DNA of 64,000 bases from Mycolicibacterium aromaticivorans JS19b1 = JCM 16368 (GTDB lineage: Bacteria; Actinomycetota; Actinomycetes; Mycobacteriales; Mycobacteriaceae): contig NZ_JALN02000001.1 in assembly GCF_000559085.1 (NCBI RefSeq), positions 5,430,916-5,494,915 of the forward strand, read 5' to 3'. The position numbers were made by a program, and so were the translations under genes. Under the pieces are notes generated by a model. That model was not told the origin of the DNA, did not search any database, and worked only from the letters and a program-made list of their open reading frames with translations. Position 1 is the stretch's first letter; each line of letters opens with the position of its first letter. Of this stretch, positions 17,462-26,384 are shown piece by piece.

Positions 17462-17475
17462 TGGAACGTGTTTCA
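17462..17475. promoter_or_regulatory. KstR-type operator upstream of the mce operon
   Basis: TGGAACGTGTTTCA fits the published mycobacterial KstR consensus TnnAACnnGTTnnA at every fixed position. It lies 35 bp upstream of the yrbEA start, where a repressor would block leftward transcription. KstR controls sterol catabolism and mce4 in mycobacteria, so the match supports a sterol-related role for this operon. Confidence 0.65.
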
Positions 17476-17666
17476 ACGACGCCAACGCAGATTAGTGCAC
17501 TTACCGCCCGCGCGGTAGCGAATCTCGGCAATCGAGATGTGTGACTGGTGGTGTGGCTGTTTCTCGCCAGCTATTCGAGACGACTCGGGTGAAAGTGTCT
17601 CGTTCAGGTTCCCGCAAGCCGTCGCCACGGTGGAAGAGTGAACCGCTAAGCGACCGGGGTGGCGCC

Positions 17667-17685
17667 CGATTCCCGGTCAGCGGGA
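17667..17685 (+). promoter_or_regulatory. Recurrent motif, copy 3
   Basis: Identical over 19 bases to the motif at 574-592. It ends 76 bp before the SDR start codon, almost the same spacing as copy 1 to its gene. It is absent near the mce start side. Confidence 0.5.
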
Positions 17686-17760
17686 TCCACTTCGCGCACC
17701 GGTGATCACGGCCCACAATGTTGGGCGACTTCATCGCAGACCGAACAGGAGTGGACCGCC

Positions 17761-18567
17761 ATGGCGACCTTGCAGCGTTACACCGATCGTCGCGTGTTGG
17801 TCACCGGCGGCGGGTCCGGGATCGGGCAGGCCTGTGTGCTGCGCATTCTCGACGAAGGTGGCCGGGTGGTGGCGGCCGACATCAGCGAGTCCGGACTCAA
17901 AGACACCGTGGCCAAAGCAGGTGACGCCGGCGCTCGACTGAACACGGTCGTGGTCGACGTCGGCTCCGAGGACTCGGTGAAATCAGCTGTCGGTGAGGCG
18001 ATCTCCGCGCTCGGCGGCCTTGACACGCTCGTCAATGTGGCTGGCATCCTGCGTTCCGACCACTTCCTGGACACCACGCTCGCCGGCTTCGAACAGGTGC
18101 TGCGGGTAAATCTGGTCGGCACCTTCCTGGTCACCCGCGAGGCGCTCCCGGCTCTCAAGGCCGGCACCGCCCCTGCCGTGGTGAACTTCAGCTCGACGTC
18201 GGCGACGTTCGCCCACCCCTATATGTCGGCGTACGCCGCGTCCAAAGGTGGCGTGCAGGCGATGACGCACGCGTTGGCTGCCGAGTTCGCCAAGGACGGC
18301 ATCCGGTTCAACTCGGTCCAGCCGGGCTCGATCTCGTCGGGCATGACCGACGGCACCGGAGAGTCGAAGCAGAGCGTCGGGCCCGGGCTACCCGACGATG
18401 TCGACTACAGCCTGTTCGGCCGGGTCGCTCCCCTGGTGCCGTTGCCCAAGGGCGAGATCTTCGCCAAGCCCGATGCGGTAGCCAACGTCGTTGCGATGCT
18501 TGGCAGTCCGGATGCCTACTTCGTCTCGGGCACCGAGGTCCGGGTCGACGGCGGCGCCCACATGTGA
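17761..18567 (+). CDS. Short-chain dehydrogenase/reductase (SDR)
   Basis: A 268-residue classical SDR that oxidises or reduces a hydroxyl/keto group with NAD(P). The Rossmann motif is TGGGSGIG near residue 15, followed by DVGSEDS, NVAG near 90, a catalytic Ser in NFSSTSA and YAASK as the active-site Tyr-x3-Lys. An acidic residue after the second strand (AADIS) suggests NAD preference. ATG 17761 has AGGAG about 9 bases upstream. It ends two bases before the convergent TetR gene. A hydroxysteroid or acyl-CoA substrate is plausible from context but unproven. Confidence 0.85.
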   Translation: MATLQRYTDRRVLVTGGGSGIGQACVLRILDEGGRVVAADISESGLKDTVAKAGDAGARLNTVVVDVGSEDSVKSAVGEAISALGGLDTLVNVAGILRSDHFLDTTLAGFEQVLRVNLVGTFLVTREALPALKAGTAPAVVNFSSTSATFAHPYMSAYAASKGGVQAMTHALAAEFAKDGIRFNSVQPGSISSGMTDGTGESKQSVGPGLPDDVDYSLFGRVAPLVPLPKGEIFAKPDAVANVVAMLGSPDAYFVSGTEVRVDGGAHM

Positions 18568-18568
18568 C

Positions 18569-19147
18569 TCAGGCGTCGATCCCGGATGTGAGGATGGCGG
18601 CCAGTTCCCGGTAGGCCGCAGCGTCGTCGAGTCCGGTCGTGGACCGCACGATCCCCTGCTGGATGCGGACCATCATCACCGCGGCCAGGTCCGCCGCAAA
18701 GGCCGCATGCACATCTCGAAACTCGTGCGAGGCAACACCTTCGGCGATCAACTCGCTGACCCGGCGGGCGGCGATCGAGGTGTTCTGCTCGTAGACGGCC
18801 CGTGCCGGCGCGAACGCGTCCAGGTCGGTCATGAAGCGGTCCGACGCGACCTCGAGCGCGGCGCCGACCGCGGCGAGGTAGGCGGTGATTCGCGATCGTG
18901 CGTCGCCGGCCCGGGCGACTTCCTGCTCGACATCGTCGGTGGCCCGCCGGAAGAAGTGGACGGCGACGGCGTGGACCAACTGCTCCTTGCTGCCGGCAAG
19001 TGTGTAGAGCGTGCCCTTCGAACAGCGCAGCCGGGCAGCGATGTCATCGAGGGTCAGGTGCGCAAAGCCCTCGGCGAGGAAGAGCGTGAGAAGCGAGTCG
19101 AACAGTTCGCCGCGGCGCCGGGTTCCGAAGCTCGGGCGGTTGGCCAT
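18569..19147 (-). CDS. TetR/AcrR family transcriptional regulator
   Basis: A 192-residue TetR protein. The DNA-binding region is near residues 15-58, with LTLDDIAARLRCSKGTLYTL. A helical ligand domain follows. It is divergent from the acyl-CoA dehydrogenase at 19213, and a perfect palindrome (19154-19185) sits between them, six bases upstream of its own start. It most likely represses itself and the dehydrogenase, with release by an acyl-CoA or related ligand (inference). Confidence 0.87.
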   Translation of the reverse strand: MANRPSFGTRRRGELFDSLLTLFLAEGFAHLTLDDIAARLRCSKGTLYTLAGSKEQLVHAVAVHFFRRATDDVEQEVARAGDARSRITAYLAAVGAALEVASDRFMTDLDAFAPARAVYEQNTSIAARRVSELIAEGVASHEFRDVHAAFAADLAAVMMVRIQQGIVRSTTGLDDAAAYRELAAILTSGIDA

Positions 19148-19153
19148 CTGCGC

Positions 19154-19185
19154 AATAGTACTGGTAGATGTAAGCCAGTACTATT
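19154..19185. promoter_or_regulatory. 32-bp palindromic operator between TetR and acyl-CoA dehydrogenase
   Basis: Eleven-base arms AATAGTACTGG and CCAGTACTATT are perfect complements with a 10-bp spacer. The element fills half of the 65-bp divergent gap and is less GC-rich than its surroundings. Size and position fit a TetR dimer or dimer-of-dimers site controlling both genes. Confidence 0.7.
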
Positions 19186-19212
19186 TTGAGTATCAATCGA
19201 GAGGTCCCGCCC

Positions 19213-20355
19213 ATGCCCGTCGACCGACTGCTCCCCAACCCGGACGCCGCGGATCTCATCGCGTTGACCCGTGACATCTGCTCGCGTGTCCTCAACCCGA
19301 TCGTCGACGAACACGAGCGGACCGAGACCTACCCTGACGGGGTTTTCGCCCAACTCGGCGCGGCCGGGCTGCTGAGCCTGACGCAGCCGGAGGAATGGGG
19401 CGGCAGCGGCCAGCCATATGAGGTCTACCTGCAGGTTCTCGAAGAGATCGCCGCGCGCTGGGCCGCGATCGCGGTGGCGGTGAGCGTGCACAGCCTGTCA
19501 TGTCATCCGCTGCTGGCGTTCGGCACCGACGAGCAGCGCGCGCGGTGGCTGCGCGGCATGTTGTCCGGCGAGCAGATCGGCGCGTACAGCCTCTCGGAAC
19601 CCCAGGCCGGGTCGGACGCAGCCGCCGTGCAGTGCAAAGCCACCCCGACCGAGGGTGGGTACGTCATCACCGGCTCGAAGGCGTGGATCACCCACGGCGG
19701 GCGGGCCGATTTCTACAGCCTGTTCGCTCGGACCGGCGAGGGTTCGCGCGGCATTTCCTGCTTCCTGGTGCCCGCCGATCAGCCCGGGCTGAGCTTCGGC
19801 AAGCCCGAAGAGAAGATGGGCTTGACGGCTGTTCCCACGACGTCGGCGTTCTACGACAACGCGGTCATCGAGTCCGACCGCCGCGTCGGCGCCGAAGGGC
19901 AGGGCCTGCAGATCGCGTTCAGTGCACTGGACTCCGGCCGGCTCGGCATCGCCGCCGTCGCCGTCGGCATTGCCCAGGCGGCCCTCGACGACGCGTGCGC
20001 CTACGCCAACGAGCGGACCACGTTCGGCCGCAAGATCATCGACCATCAAGGGCTGGGCTTCCTGCTCGCCGACATGGCCGCCGCGGTGGCCAGCGCCCGG
20101 GCCACCTACCTGGACGCCGCGCGGCGCCGCGATGCCGGCCTGCCGTACTCGCAACAGGCCAGCGTGGCCAAGCTGGTGGCGACCGACGCCGCGATGAAGG
20201 TGACCACCGATGCCGTCCAGGTGCTCGGCGGCGTCGGCTACACCCGCGACTACCGGGCCGAGCGCTATATGCGCGAAGCGAAGATCACCCAGATCTTCGA
20301 AGGAACCAACCAAATCCAACGCCTGGTTATCGCACGGGGGCTCACGACGGCCTGA
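19213..20355 (+). CDS. Acyl-CoA dehydrogenase
   Basis: A 380-residue FAD-dependent acyl-CoA dehydrogenase, which performs alpha,beta-desaturation of acyl-CoA in the cytosol. Signatures are YSLSEPQAGSDAAA (FAD/substrate loop), ITGSKAWITHGG, and the C-terminal GGVGYTRDYRAERYMRE with IFEGTNQIQ carrying the expected catalytic Glu. I chose ATG 19213 (GAGAGG upstream) over a TTG at 19186, which would lie next to the operator arm. It is homotetrameric by family, rather than the heteromeric FadE pairs known for steroid side chains, since only one gene is present. It is controlled by the adjacent TetR through the palindrome at 19154. Confidence 0.88.
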   Translation: MPVDRLLPNPDAADLIALTRDICSRVLNPIVDEHERTETYPDGVFAQLGAAGLLSLTQPEEWGGSGQPYEVYLQVLEEIAARWAAIAVAVSVHSLSCHPLLAFGTDEQRARWLRGMLSGEQIGAYSLSEPQAGSDAAAVQCKATPTEGGYVITGSKAWITHGGRADFYSLFARTGEGSRGISCFLVPADQPGLSFGKPEEKMGLTAVPTTSAFYDNAVIESDRRVGAEGQGLQIAFSALDSGRLGIAAVAVGIAQAALDDACAYANERTTFGRKIIDHQGLGFLLADMAAAVASARATYLDAARRRDAGLPYSQQASVAKLVATDAAMKVTTDAVQVLGGVGYTRDYRAERYMREAKITQIFEGTNQIQRLVIARGLTTA

Positions 20356-20565
20356 ACAGCGTTACGATCCGTCCCAGCGATGACCCTGAGCCACCTGGGC
20401 CGCGCCGAAAGTCGTGCCCCAACCCGGGTAGCGACGAGCGAATCCATCGAAGAATTCATATTTCGTTGCGGAATCGGTTGCGAAGAGCACGTAAATCCGC
20501 AATCGTTTAGGGGCGGAGTCGACGGGTCATGTCTCGCCGGCCCGCGGGATGAAGGAGGACGGGCC

Positions 20566-21762
20566 CTGACCGACACCGGCGCCACCGCCACCCAGCAGAC
20601 CCCCGGACACACCGGACCACGACGCGCCAGCGGCGCACCGGTCATCGAGATCGACCACGTCGTCAAACGTTTCGAGGATTACGTCGCCGTCGCCGACGCC
20701 GACTTCTCGATCGGCGCAGGCGAGTTCTTCTCCATGCTCGGCCCGTCGGGCTGCGGAAAGACCACCACCCTGCGAATGATCGCCGGGTTCGAGCAGCCCA
20801 CCGAGGGTGCGATTCGGCTCGAAGGCGTCGACGTGTCGCGGGTGCCTCCACACAAGCGCAACGTCAACACCGTCTTCCAGCACTACGCACTGTTCCCCCA
20901 CATGACGGTGTGGGACAACGTCGCCTACGGGCCACGCAGTCAGAAGAAGGACAAGAACACGGTCAAGAAGAGCGTCGATGAGATGCTCGAGGTCGTTCGG
21001 CTCGCCGACTTCGCCCAGCGCAAGCCCGCCCAACTCTCCGGCGGCCAGCAACAGCGCGTCGCACTCGCCCGCGCGCTGGTCAACTACCCCAGCGCTCTAC
21101 TGCTCGACGAACCACTCGGCGCCTTGGACCTCAAACTGCGGCACGTCATGCAGTTCGAACTCAAACGCATTCAGCGCGAGCTCGGCATCACCTTCGTCTA
21201 CGTGACCCACGACCAAGAAGAAGCGCTCACGATGAGCGACCGGATCGCGGTCATGAACCAGGGCAATGTCGAACAGATCGGCACCCCGACCGACATCTAC
21301 GACCGACCCGCGACCGTGTTCGTGGCCGGTTTCATCGGTCAGGCCAACCTCTGGCACGGCACGCAGACCGGCCGAACCAACCGCGACTTCGTCGAAGTCG
21401 AGGTGCTGGGCACCAAACTCAAGGCCCGACCCGGAGACACCACCATCGAACCCGGCGGGCAGGCCACCCTGATGGTCCGACCCGAGCGGGTTCGCGTCTC
21501 GATGGACCAACCGACCGGCGACATCGCCACCGTCGGCGCCAAAGTCGTCGACCTGACCTTCCAGGGGCCGGTGCTGCGACTGTCGATGGCCGTCGCCGAC
21601 GGCTCCCCCGTCATCGCCCACGTCGGTCCCGAACAGAACCTGCCGATGCTGCGTCCCGGCGACGACGTCTTTGTGGCCTGGGCCCCCGACGCATCGCTGG
21701 TCCTGCCCGCCGCCGACATCCCCACCACCGAAGACCTCGAAGACATGCTCGACGACTCCTAA
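20566..21762 (+). CDS. potA: Polyamine-type ABC transporter ATP-binding protein (PotA-like)
   Basis: A 398-residue ATPase. Walker A is GPSGCGKTT, the Q-loop is in [11 protein letters not shown], the ABC signature is LSGGQQQR, Walker B is [12 protein letters not shown] and the H-loop is [11 protein letters not shown]-terminal TOBE domain follows. The unusual point is the start: a perfect AAGGAGG lies seven bases before CTG 20566, giving a protein starting (M)[10 protein letters not shown]. The only in-frame ATG, at 20380, would add 62 residues unlike any PotA. It energises uptake through PotB/PotC with the PotD lipoprotein; all four genes are in order. Confidence 0.85.
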   Translation: MTDTGATATQQTPGHTGPRRASGAPVIEIDHVVKRFEDYVAVADADFSIGAGEFFSMLGPSGCGKTTTLRMIAGFEQPTEGAIRLEGVDVSRVPPHKRNVNTVFQHYALFPHMTVWDNVAYGPRSQKKDKNTVKKSVDEMLEVVRLADFAQRKPAQLSGGQQQRVALARALVNYPSALLLDEPLGALDLKLRHVMQFELKRIQRELGITFVYVTHDQEEALTMSDRIAVMNQGNVEQIGTPTDIYDRPATVFVAGFIGQANLWHGTQTGRTNRDFVEVEVLGTKLKARPGDTTIEPGGQATLMVRPERVRVSMDQPTGDIATVGAKVVDLTFQGPVLRLSMAVADGSPVIAHVGPEQNLPMLRPGDDVFVAWAPDASLVLPAADIPTTEDLEDMLDDS

Positions 21763-21827
21763 ATCGCATCGACGCCGCTACCGCCGCTCATCCTCCGACC
21801 TTCCCTCAACGAAAGGCATTACGGCAC

Positions 21828-23012
21828 ATGGCCACAGAGAACGACCCCCGGATCTTTGCCTCGAACGCGTCCCGGCGCCGGTTCATCGGTGGCGGCGCCG
21901 CCGCTGCAGCCGCACTGGTCCTCGGACCGTCCTTCCTCGCCGCGTGTGGCAAGTCCGACAACAAGAGCAGCTCCAGCGGCCCGGCCACCCCGTCCGATGA
22001 CGGCTCACCGGCCACCGGAAAGCTCCGCATCTCCAACTGGCCGCTGTACATGGCCGACGGTTTCGTCGCGGCGTTCCAGACCGCGACCGGAATCACGGTC
22101 GACTACAAAGAGGACTACAACGACAACGAAGAGTGGTTCGCCAAGAACAAGGAGCCGCTGTCGCGTAAGCAGGATATCGGCGCCGACCTGGTGGTGCCCA
22201 CCCAGTTCATGGCCGCCCGGCTCAACGGGCTGGGCTGGCTCAACAGCATCAGCGAAAGCCGTTGGACCAACAAGAAGAACATGCGCGAGGACCTGCTCAA
22301 CGCCAAGGCCGATCCGGGCCGTAAGTTCAGCGCTCCCTACATGTCGGGCATGACGGCGCTGGCCTACAACCGGGCCGCCACCGGTCGCGACATCACCAAG
22401 ATAGACGACCTGTGGGATCCCGCGTTCAAGGGCAAGATCAGCCTGCTCGCCGACACCCAGGACGGGCTCGGCATGATCATGATGTCGCAGGGCAATTCGG
22501 TGGAGAACCCGACCAGCGACGGCGTGAACAAGGCGGTCGCGCTGATCAAGCAGCAGAAGGACGCCGGGCAGATCCGCCGATTCACGGGCAATGACTACGC
22601 CGACGACTTGGCCTCCGGCAATGTGGTTATCGCCCAGGCGTATTCGGGCGATGTGGTGCAGCTGCAGAAGGACAACCCGGACCTGAAGTTCGTGGTACCG
22701 GAGACCGGTGGCACCACGTTCGTCGACACCATGGTGATCCCCTACACCACGCAGAACCAGAAGGCCGCCGAGGCGTGGATCAACTACGTCTACGACCGGG
22801 CCAACTACGCGAAGCTGATCGCGCACACCCAGTACGTGCCGGTGTTGTCCGACATGACCGACGAGCTCAACAAGATCGACCCGAAACTGGCGTCCAACCC
22901 GTTGATCAACCCGCCGAAGGCGACCCTCGACAAGCTGAAGACCTGGGCCGCTCTCACCGACCAACAGACCGACGAGTTCAACAAGGCCTACTCCGCAGTC
23001 ACCGGCGGATAA
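21828..23012 (+). CDS. potD: Polyamine-type ABC transporter substrate-binding lipoprotein (PotD-like)
   Basis: A 394-residue periplasmic-type binding protein. The N-terminus has a twin-arginine signal (SRRRFIGGG at 15-23) followed by lipobox LAAC with Cys40, so it is likely exported folded by Tat and then lipidated. The mature domain matches bacterial spermidine/putrescine-binding proteins (ISNWPLYMADG, PYMSGMTALAYN, DLWDPAFKGKISLL). It lies 65 bp after potA and four bases before potB. The ligand may be spermidine, putrescine or a related cation. Confidence 0.88.
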   Translation: MATENDPRIFASNASRRRFIGGGAAAAAALVLGPSFLAACGKSDNKSSSSGPATPSDDGSPATGKLRISNWPLYMADGFVAAFQTATGITVDYKEDYNDNEEWFAKNKEPLSRKQDIGADLVVPTQFMAARLNGLGWLNSISESRWTNKKNMREDLLNAKADPGRKFSAPYMSGMTALAYNRAATGRDITKIDDLWDPAFKGKISLLADTQDGLGMIMMSQGNSVENPTSDGVNKAVALIKQQKDAGQIRRFTGNDYADDLASGNVVIAQAYSGDVVQLQKDNPDLKFVVPETGGTTFVDTMVIPYTTQNQKAAEAWINYVYDRANYAKLIAHTQYVPVLSDMTDELNKIDPKLASNPLINPPKATLDKLKTWAALTDQQTDEFNKAYSAVTGG

Positions 23013-23016
23013 CGCG

Positions 23017-23892
23017 ATGGCAGGAGTAGCCAGTAGCAACCGGCAGCGGAGCAAACTCGCTCCCTACCTGATGATCCTGCCCGCCCTGGCGTACCTCGGG
23101 GTCTTCTACGTCATTCCGTTCGTCTCGCTGTTCCGGACGTCGTTGTCGACCATGGGTGGCTCGATCTACCTACCCGAACTCACGTTCGGGTGGGAATTCA
23201 GCAACTACGGCGATGCACTTAGCCAGTACCGCGAGCAGATTCTGCGGTCGTTCGGATATGCGCTCACCGCGACGGTGCTGTGCCTGCTGTTGGCCTTCCC
23301 GCTGGCGTACGTGATCGCGTTCAAAGCTGGGCGGTACAAGAACCTTTTGCTGGGCCTGGTGATCCTGCCGTTCTTCGTGACGTTCCTGATCCGCACCCTG
23401 GCCTGGAAGACGATCCTGGCCGACGACGGCTGGGTGGTCCACACGCTGGGCACAGTGGGCCTGCTGCCGTCCGAGGGCCGGCTGCTCTCCACCGGGTGGG
23501 CAGTCATCGGCGGCCTGACCTACAACTGGATCATCTTCATGATCCTGCCGCTGTACGTAAGCCTGGAGAAGATCGACGCCCGGCTGCTGGAAGCCTCCCG
23601 GGATCTCTACGGCACCAACCGCCGGATGTTCGGCAAGGTCATCGTGCCGTTGGCGATGCCGGGCATTCTGGCCGGCAGCATGCTGGTGTTCATTCCCGCG
23701 GTCGGCGACTTCATCAACGCCGACTACCTGGGCAGCACCCAGACCAGGATGATCGGCAACGTCATCCAGAAGCAGTTCCTGGTGGTGAAGGACTACCCGG
23801 TCGCGGCCGCACTCAGCTTCGTGTTGATGGCGCTGATCCTGGTCGGCGTGCTGATCTACACCAGGGCGCTAGGCACGGAGGACCTGGTATGA
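23017..23892 (+). CDS. potB: Polyamine-type ABC transporter permease (PotB-like)
   Basis: A 291-residue inner-membrane permease with six predicted membrane helices. The cytoplasmic EAA-type loop is in EASRDLYGTNRRMFGKVIVPL, which docks to the ATPase. It starts four bases after potD and belongs to the same operon. The N-terminus (MAGVASSNRQRSK) is short and basic, in line with an inside start. Confidence 0.88.
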   Translation: MAGVASSNRQRSKLAPYLMILPALAYLGVFYVIPFVSLFRTSLSTMGGSIYLPELTFGWEFSNYGDALSQYREQILRSFGYALTATVLCLLLAFPLAYVIAFKAGRYKNLLLGLVILPFFVTFLIRTLAWKTILADDGWVVHTLGTVGLLPSEGRLLSTGWAVIGGLTYNWIIFMILPLYVSLEKIDARLLEASRDLYGTNRRMFGKVIVPLAMPGILAGSMLVFIPAVGDFINADYLGSTQTRMIGNVIQKQFLVVKDYPVAAALSFVLMALILVGVLIYTRALGTEDLV

Positions 23893-23911
23893 CAGCGAAG
23901 CGGGGTCGCGC

Positions 23912-24775
23912 ATGACAACCGAGGCCGGCGCTGCGATCGCCCAGACCATCGACCACGGCGGACTGGCCAAGCCCGGACGCAACATACGCGGCACGTTCAA
24001 GCTCGGCGATATCGCGCTGCGCATCATCGCCGGCTTGGTGCTGCTCTATCTGTTCCTGCCGATCCTGGTCATCGTCATCTTCTCGTTCAACAATCCGGCC
24101 GGGAAGTTCAACTACACCTGGCAGGGCTTCACGTTCGACAATTGGGCCCACCCGTTCAAGTACCCGGCTCTGACCGATGCGCTGAAGCTGAGCTTGAACG
24201 TCGCCGCAGTATCGACGGTGATCGCCGGCGTTCTCGGCACACTGGTCGCGGTCGCCCTTGTGCGCCAACGCTTTCGCGGCAGTAAAGCGGTCGATACATT
24301 TCTGGTTCTGCCGCTGACCTCACCCGAGGTCGTCATGGGCGCATCGCTGCTGACCCTGTTCCTCGACCTGGGCTGGGCCACCGGATACGCCACGATCGTG
24401 ATCGCCCATGTGGCCTTCGAGATCAGCTTCATCGCGATGACGGTGCGTGCCCGGATCCGTGGCTTCGACTGGACACTCGAGGATGCCTCACTGGATTTGG
24501 GCGCCGGACCGGGCCGGACGTTCTTCAAGGTGACGCTGCCGTTGATCGTGCCGGGCATCGTTGCGGCCGCGATGCTCTCGTTCGCTCTGTCATTGGACGA
24601 CTTCATCATCACCTACTTCGTCAGCGGCTCGACGGTGACGTATCCGCTGTATGTGAATGCCGCGGTGAAAGCCGCTGTGCCACCGCAGATCAACGTGCTC
24701 GCCACCGCGATCCTGTTGATCAGCCTGCTCCTGTTGGCCGCCGGAACGCTGTACCGGCGCAAACGCAGCACCTGA
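23912..24775 (+). CDS. potC: Polyamine-type ABC transporter permease (PotC-like)
   Basis: A 287-residue permease that pairs with PotB. The first membrane helix follows a roughly 30-residue soluble start. The EAA loop reads EDASLDLGAGPGRTFFKVTLP. ALSLDDFIITYFVSG is a typical PotC/YdcV segment. It starts 19 bp after potB. A strong hairpin ten bases after the stop probably ends the operon. Confidence 0.88.
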   Translation: MTTEAGAAIAQTIDHGGLAKPGRNIRGTFKLGDIALRIIAGLVLLYLFLPILVIVIFSFNNPAGKFNYTWQGFTFDNWAHPFKYPALTDALKLSLNVAAVSTVIAGVLGTLVAVALVRQRFRGSKAVDTFLVLPLTSPEVVMGASLLTLFLDLGWATGYATIVIAHVAFEISFIAMTVRARIRGFDWTLEDASLDLGAGPGRTFFKVTLPLIVPGIVAAAMLSFALSLDDFIITYFVSGSTVTYPLYVNAAVKAAVPPQINVLATAILLISLLLLAAGTLYRRKRST

Positions 24776-24784
24776 GTTCGACAC

Positions 24785-24802
24785 GCGAACCAGCCGGTTC
24801 GC
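24785..24802 (+). terminator. Hairpin after the pot operon
   Basis: GCGAACC and GGTTCGC pair as a seven-base stem with an AGCC loop, starting nine bases after the potC stop. There is no T-run, which is common for mycobacterial terminators. Confidence 0.45.
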
Positions 24803-24837
24803 TCGGGTAATCGCGGTCGGTACGGCATCCTTGGCGG

Positions 24838-25494
24838 GTGACGGTCGACGCGATACTCGAATCCATCCCACCGCTTGCGGTGTACCTGGTCGTCGGCCTG
24901 ATCATCGGGCTGGAAAGCCTCGGCATCCCCGTGCCGGGCGAAATCGCCTTGGTGAGTGCGGCGCTGCTGGCCAGCCGGCACACCCTCGACATCAGTCCGG
25001 TATGGGTGGGTGCCGCCGCCACGATCGGCGCCATCATCGGTGACTCGATCGGCTACACGATCGGCCGGCGGTTCGGGATGGGGTTGTTCGAGCGGCTCGG
25101 TAAGCGCTTTCCGAACCACTTCGGTCCCGGGCACGTTGCGCTGGCCAAGCAGCTGTTCACCCGATGGGGTGTGTGGGCGGTGTTCTTCGGCCGATTCATC
25201 GCGCTGTTGCGGATCCTGGCAGGCCCACTGGCGGGCGCCTTGCACATGCAGTACGGCCGCTTCCTCGCCGCCAACGCCTCCGGCGCCGTCTGCTGGGCGG
25301 GCGGCACCACCGCTGTGGTCTACTACCTCGGTCTGGCCGCCGAGAAGTGGCTGGCGCGATTCTCCTGGGTTGCGCTGGTCATCGCGATCATCGCAGGCAT
25401 CGGGTTGACGCTGCTGCTGCGGGAGCGCACCCGCAACCTGATCGCCCAACTCGAGTCCGAGCACGACTGGGAGACCCTGCGCAAGCGCGACTGA
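24838..25494 (+). CDS. DedA family integral membrane protein
   Basis: A 218-residue DedA/SNARE-associated (VTT) protein with about five membrane segments. It holds the family motif FFGRFIALLRILAGPLAGAL, with the conserved Arg in a re-entrant region, and an acidic residue pair in LESLGIPVPGE. DedA proteins act in membrane lipid flipping and homeostasis. The start is GTG 24838, in agreement with N-terminal conservation; no clear ribosome site is seen, so it may be leaderless. It stands alone between the pot operon and the DUF1206 gene. Confidence 0.85.
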   Translation: MTVDAILESIPPLAVYLVVGLIIGLESLGIPVPGEIALVSAALLASRHTLDISPVWVGAAATIGAIIGDSIGYTIGRRFGMGLFERLGKRFPNHFGPGHVALAKQLFTRWGVWAVFFGRFIALLRILAGPLAGALHMQYGRFLAANASGAVCWAGGTTAVVYYLGLAAEKWLARFSWVALVIAIIAGIGLTLLLRERTRNLIAQLESEHDWETLRKRD

Positions 25495-25550
25495 CGTGAG
25501 GCGGCCGCGGGCCAGTTTTTCCAGAGCTTCGCGGGGGTAACCCAAAGTTC

Positions 25551-26372
25551 GTGGCTGACAATGCAATGCACGGTGCTGCGCGAGCAGCCACTGGAAGTAG
25601 GCCCTTCGAACTCGCGGCCAGGAGCGGTTACGCCATCAGTGGCGTATTGCATCTGGTGATCGCCTACATCATCGTGCACCTGGTTTTCGGCTTGGCGGGA
25701 AACGCCGATCAGTCGGGTGCGATGGCGACGCTGGCCGCCCAGCCGGGTGGGGCGGTGGCCTTGTGGCTCGCGGCGGGCGGTCTGGTCGCGCTGGCGCTGT
25801 GGCGGGTGGCCGAGGCGATCCTCGGCTCCCACCCCACCGAGCCGGGTCGCGAACACGACGGCGCCTCCGACGCGTTCGACCGGATCAAGTCCGCCGCCCT
25901 GGCTGTCCTCTATGTCGGCATCGCACTGGCCGCTGCGCGATTCGCCAGCGGCGGCGGCCGGTCGAGTAGGGAGCAGAACACCGGTATGACCGCTCGGCTG
26001 CTCCAAACCGGTTGGGGCAAAGGCATTCTGCTCATCGCCGGGGTCGTGATCATCTGCATCGGCGGCTATCACGTCTACAAAGGCCTTTCGACGAAGTTCG
26101 AGGAGGACCTCACCGTCACCGGGGGTGGCCCGCTGATCACTCCGCTCGGCATTGCCGGGTACACGGCCAAGGGCGTCGTGCTGGGCGGGGCCGGAGTGCT
26201 GCTGATGATCGCCACCGTGACCGCCGACCCGGCCAAGGGCGCCGGGCTGGACGCCGCGGTCAAGAGTCTGGGCCAGGCCCCGTTCGGCAAGGCGCTGCTC
26301 ATAGCGGCAGCGGCCGGCTTCGCCGCCTACGGCGCGTATTGCTTCGTCATGTCCCGCTTCGCGCGAATGTAG
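25551..26372 (+). CDS. DUF1206 family membrane protein
   Basis: A 273-residue membrane protein built from three related units of about 80-90 residues, each with two membrane helices (starts near ARSGYAISGVLHLV, RIKSAALAVLYVGIALAA and GIAGYTAKGVVLGGAGVL). This three-fold layout is the mark of DUF1206. The function is unknown. The start is GTG 25551. It converges on the gene at 26385 with 12 bp between. Confidence 0.83.
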   Translation: MADNAMHGAARAATGSRPFELAARSGYAISGVLHLVIAYIIVHLVFGLAGNADQSGAMATLAAQPGGAVALWLAAGGLVALALWRVAEAILGSHPTEPGREHDGASDAFDRIKSAALAVLYVGIALAAARFASGGGRSSREQNTGMTARLLQTGWGKGILLIAGVVIICIGGYHVYKGLSTKFEEDLTVTGGGPLITPLGIAGYTAKGVVLGGAGVLLMIATVTADPAKGAGLDAAVKSLGQAPFGKALLIAAAAGFAAYGAYCFVMSRFARM

Positions 26373-26384
26373 CTCACGCGCTCG

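Larger units (their letters stand above)
17428..17760. other. Divergent control region of the mce operon and the SDR gene
   Basis: This 333-bp gap has no credible gene. It holds a KstR-type operator (17462-17475) close to yrbEA and the recurrent motif (17667-17685) 76 bp before the SDR start. The SDR ATG is preceded by ACAGGAGTGG. Between the two sites I see no clear promoter or repeat that I would defend. Confidence 0.6.

Noticed and set aside
20380..20565. Upstream ATG start for potA
   Set aside because: It adds 62 residues unlike PotA and has no ribosome site, whereas the CTG has a perfect one.
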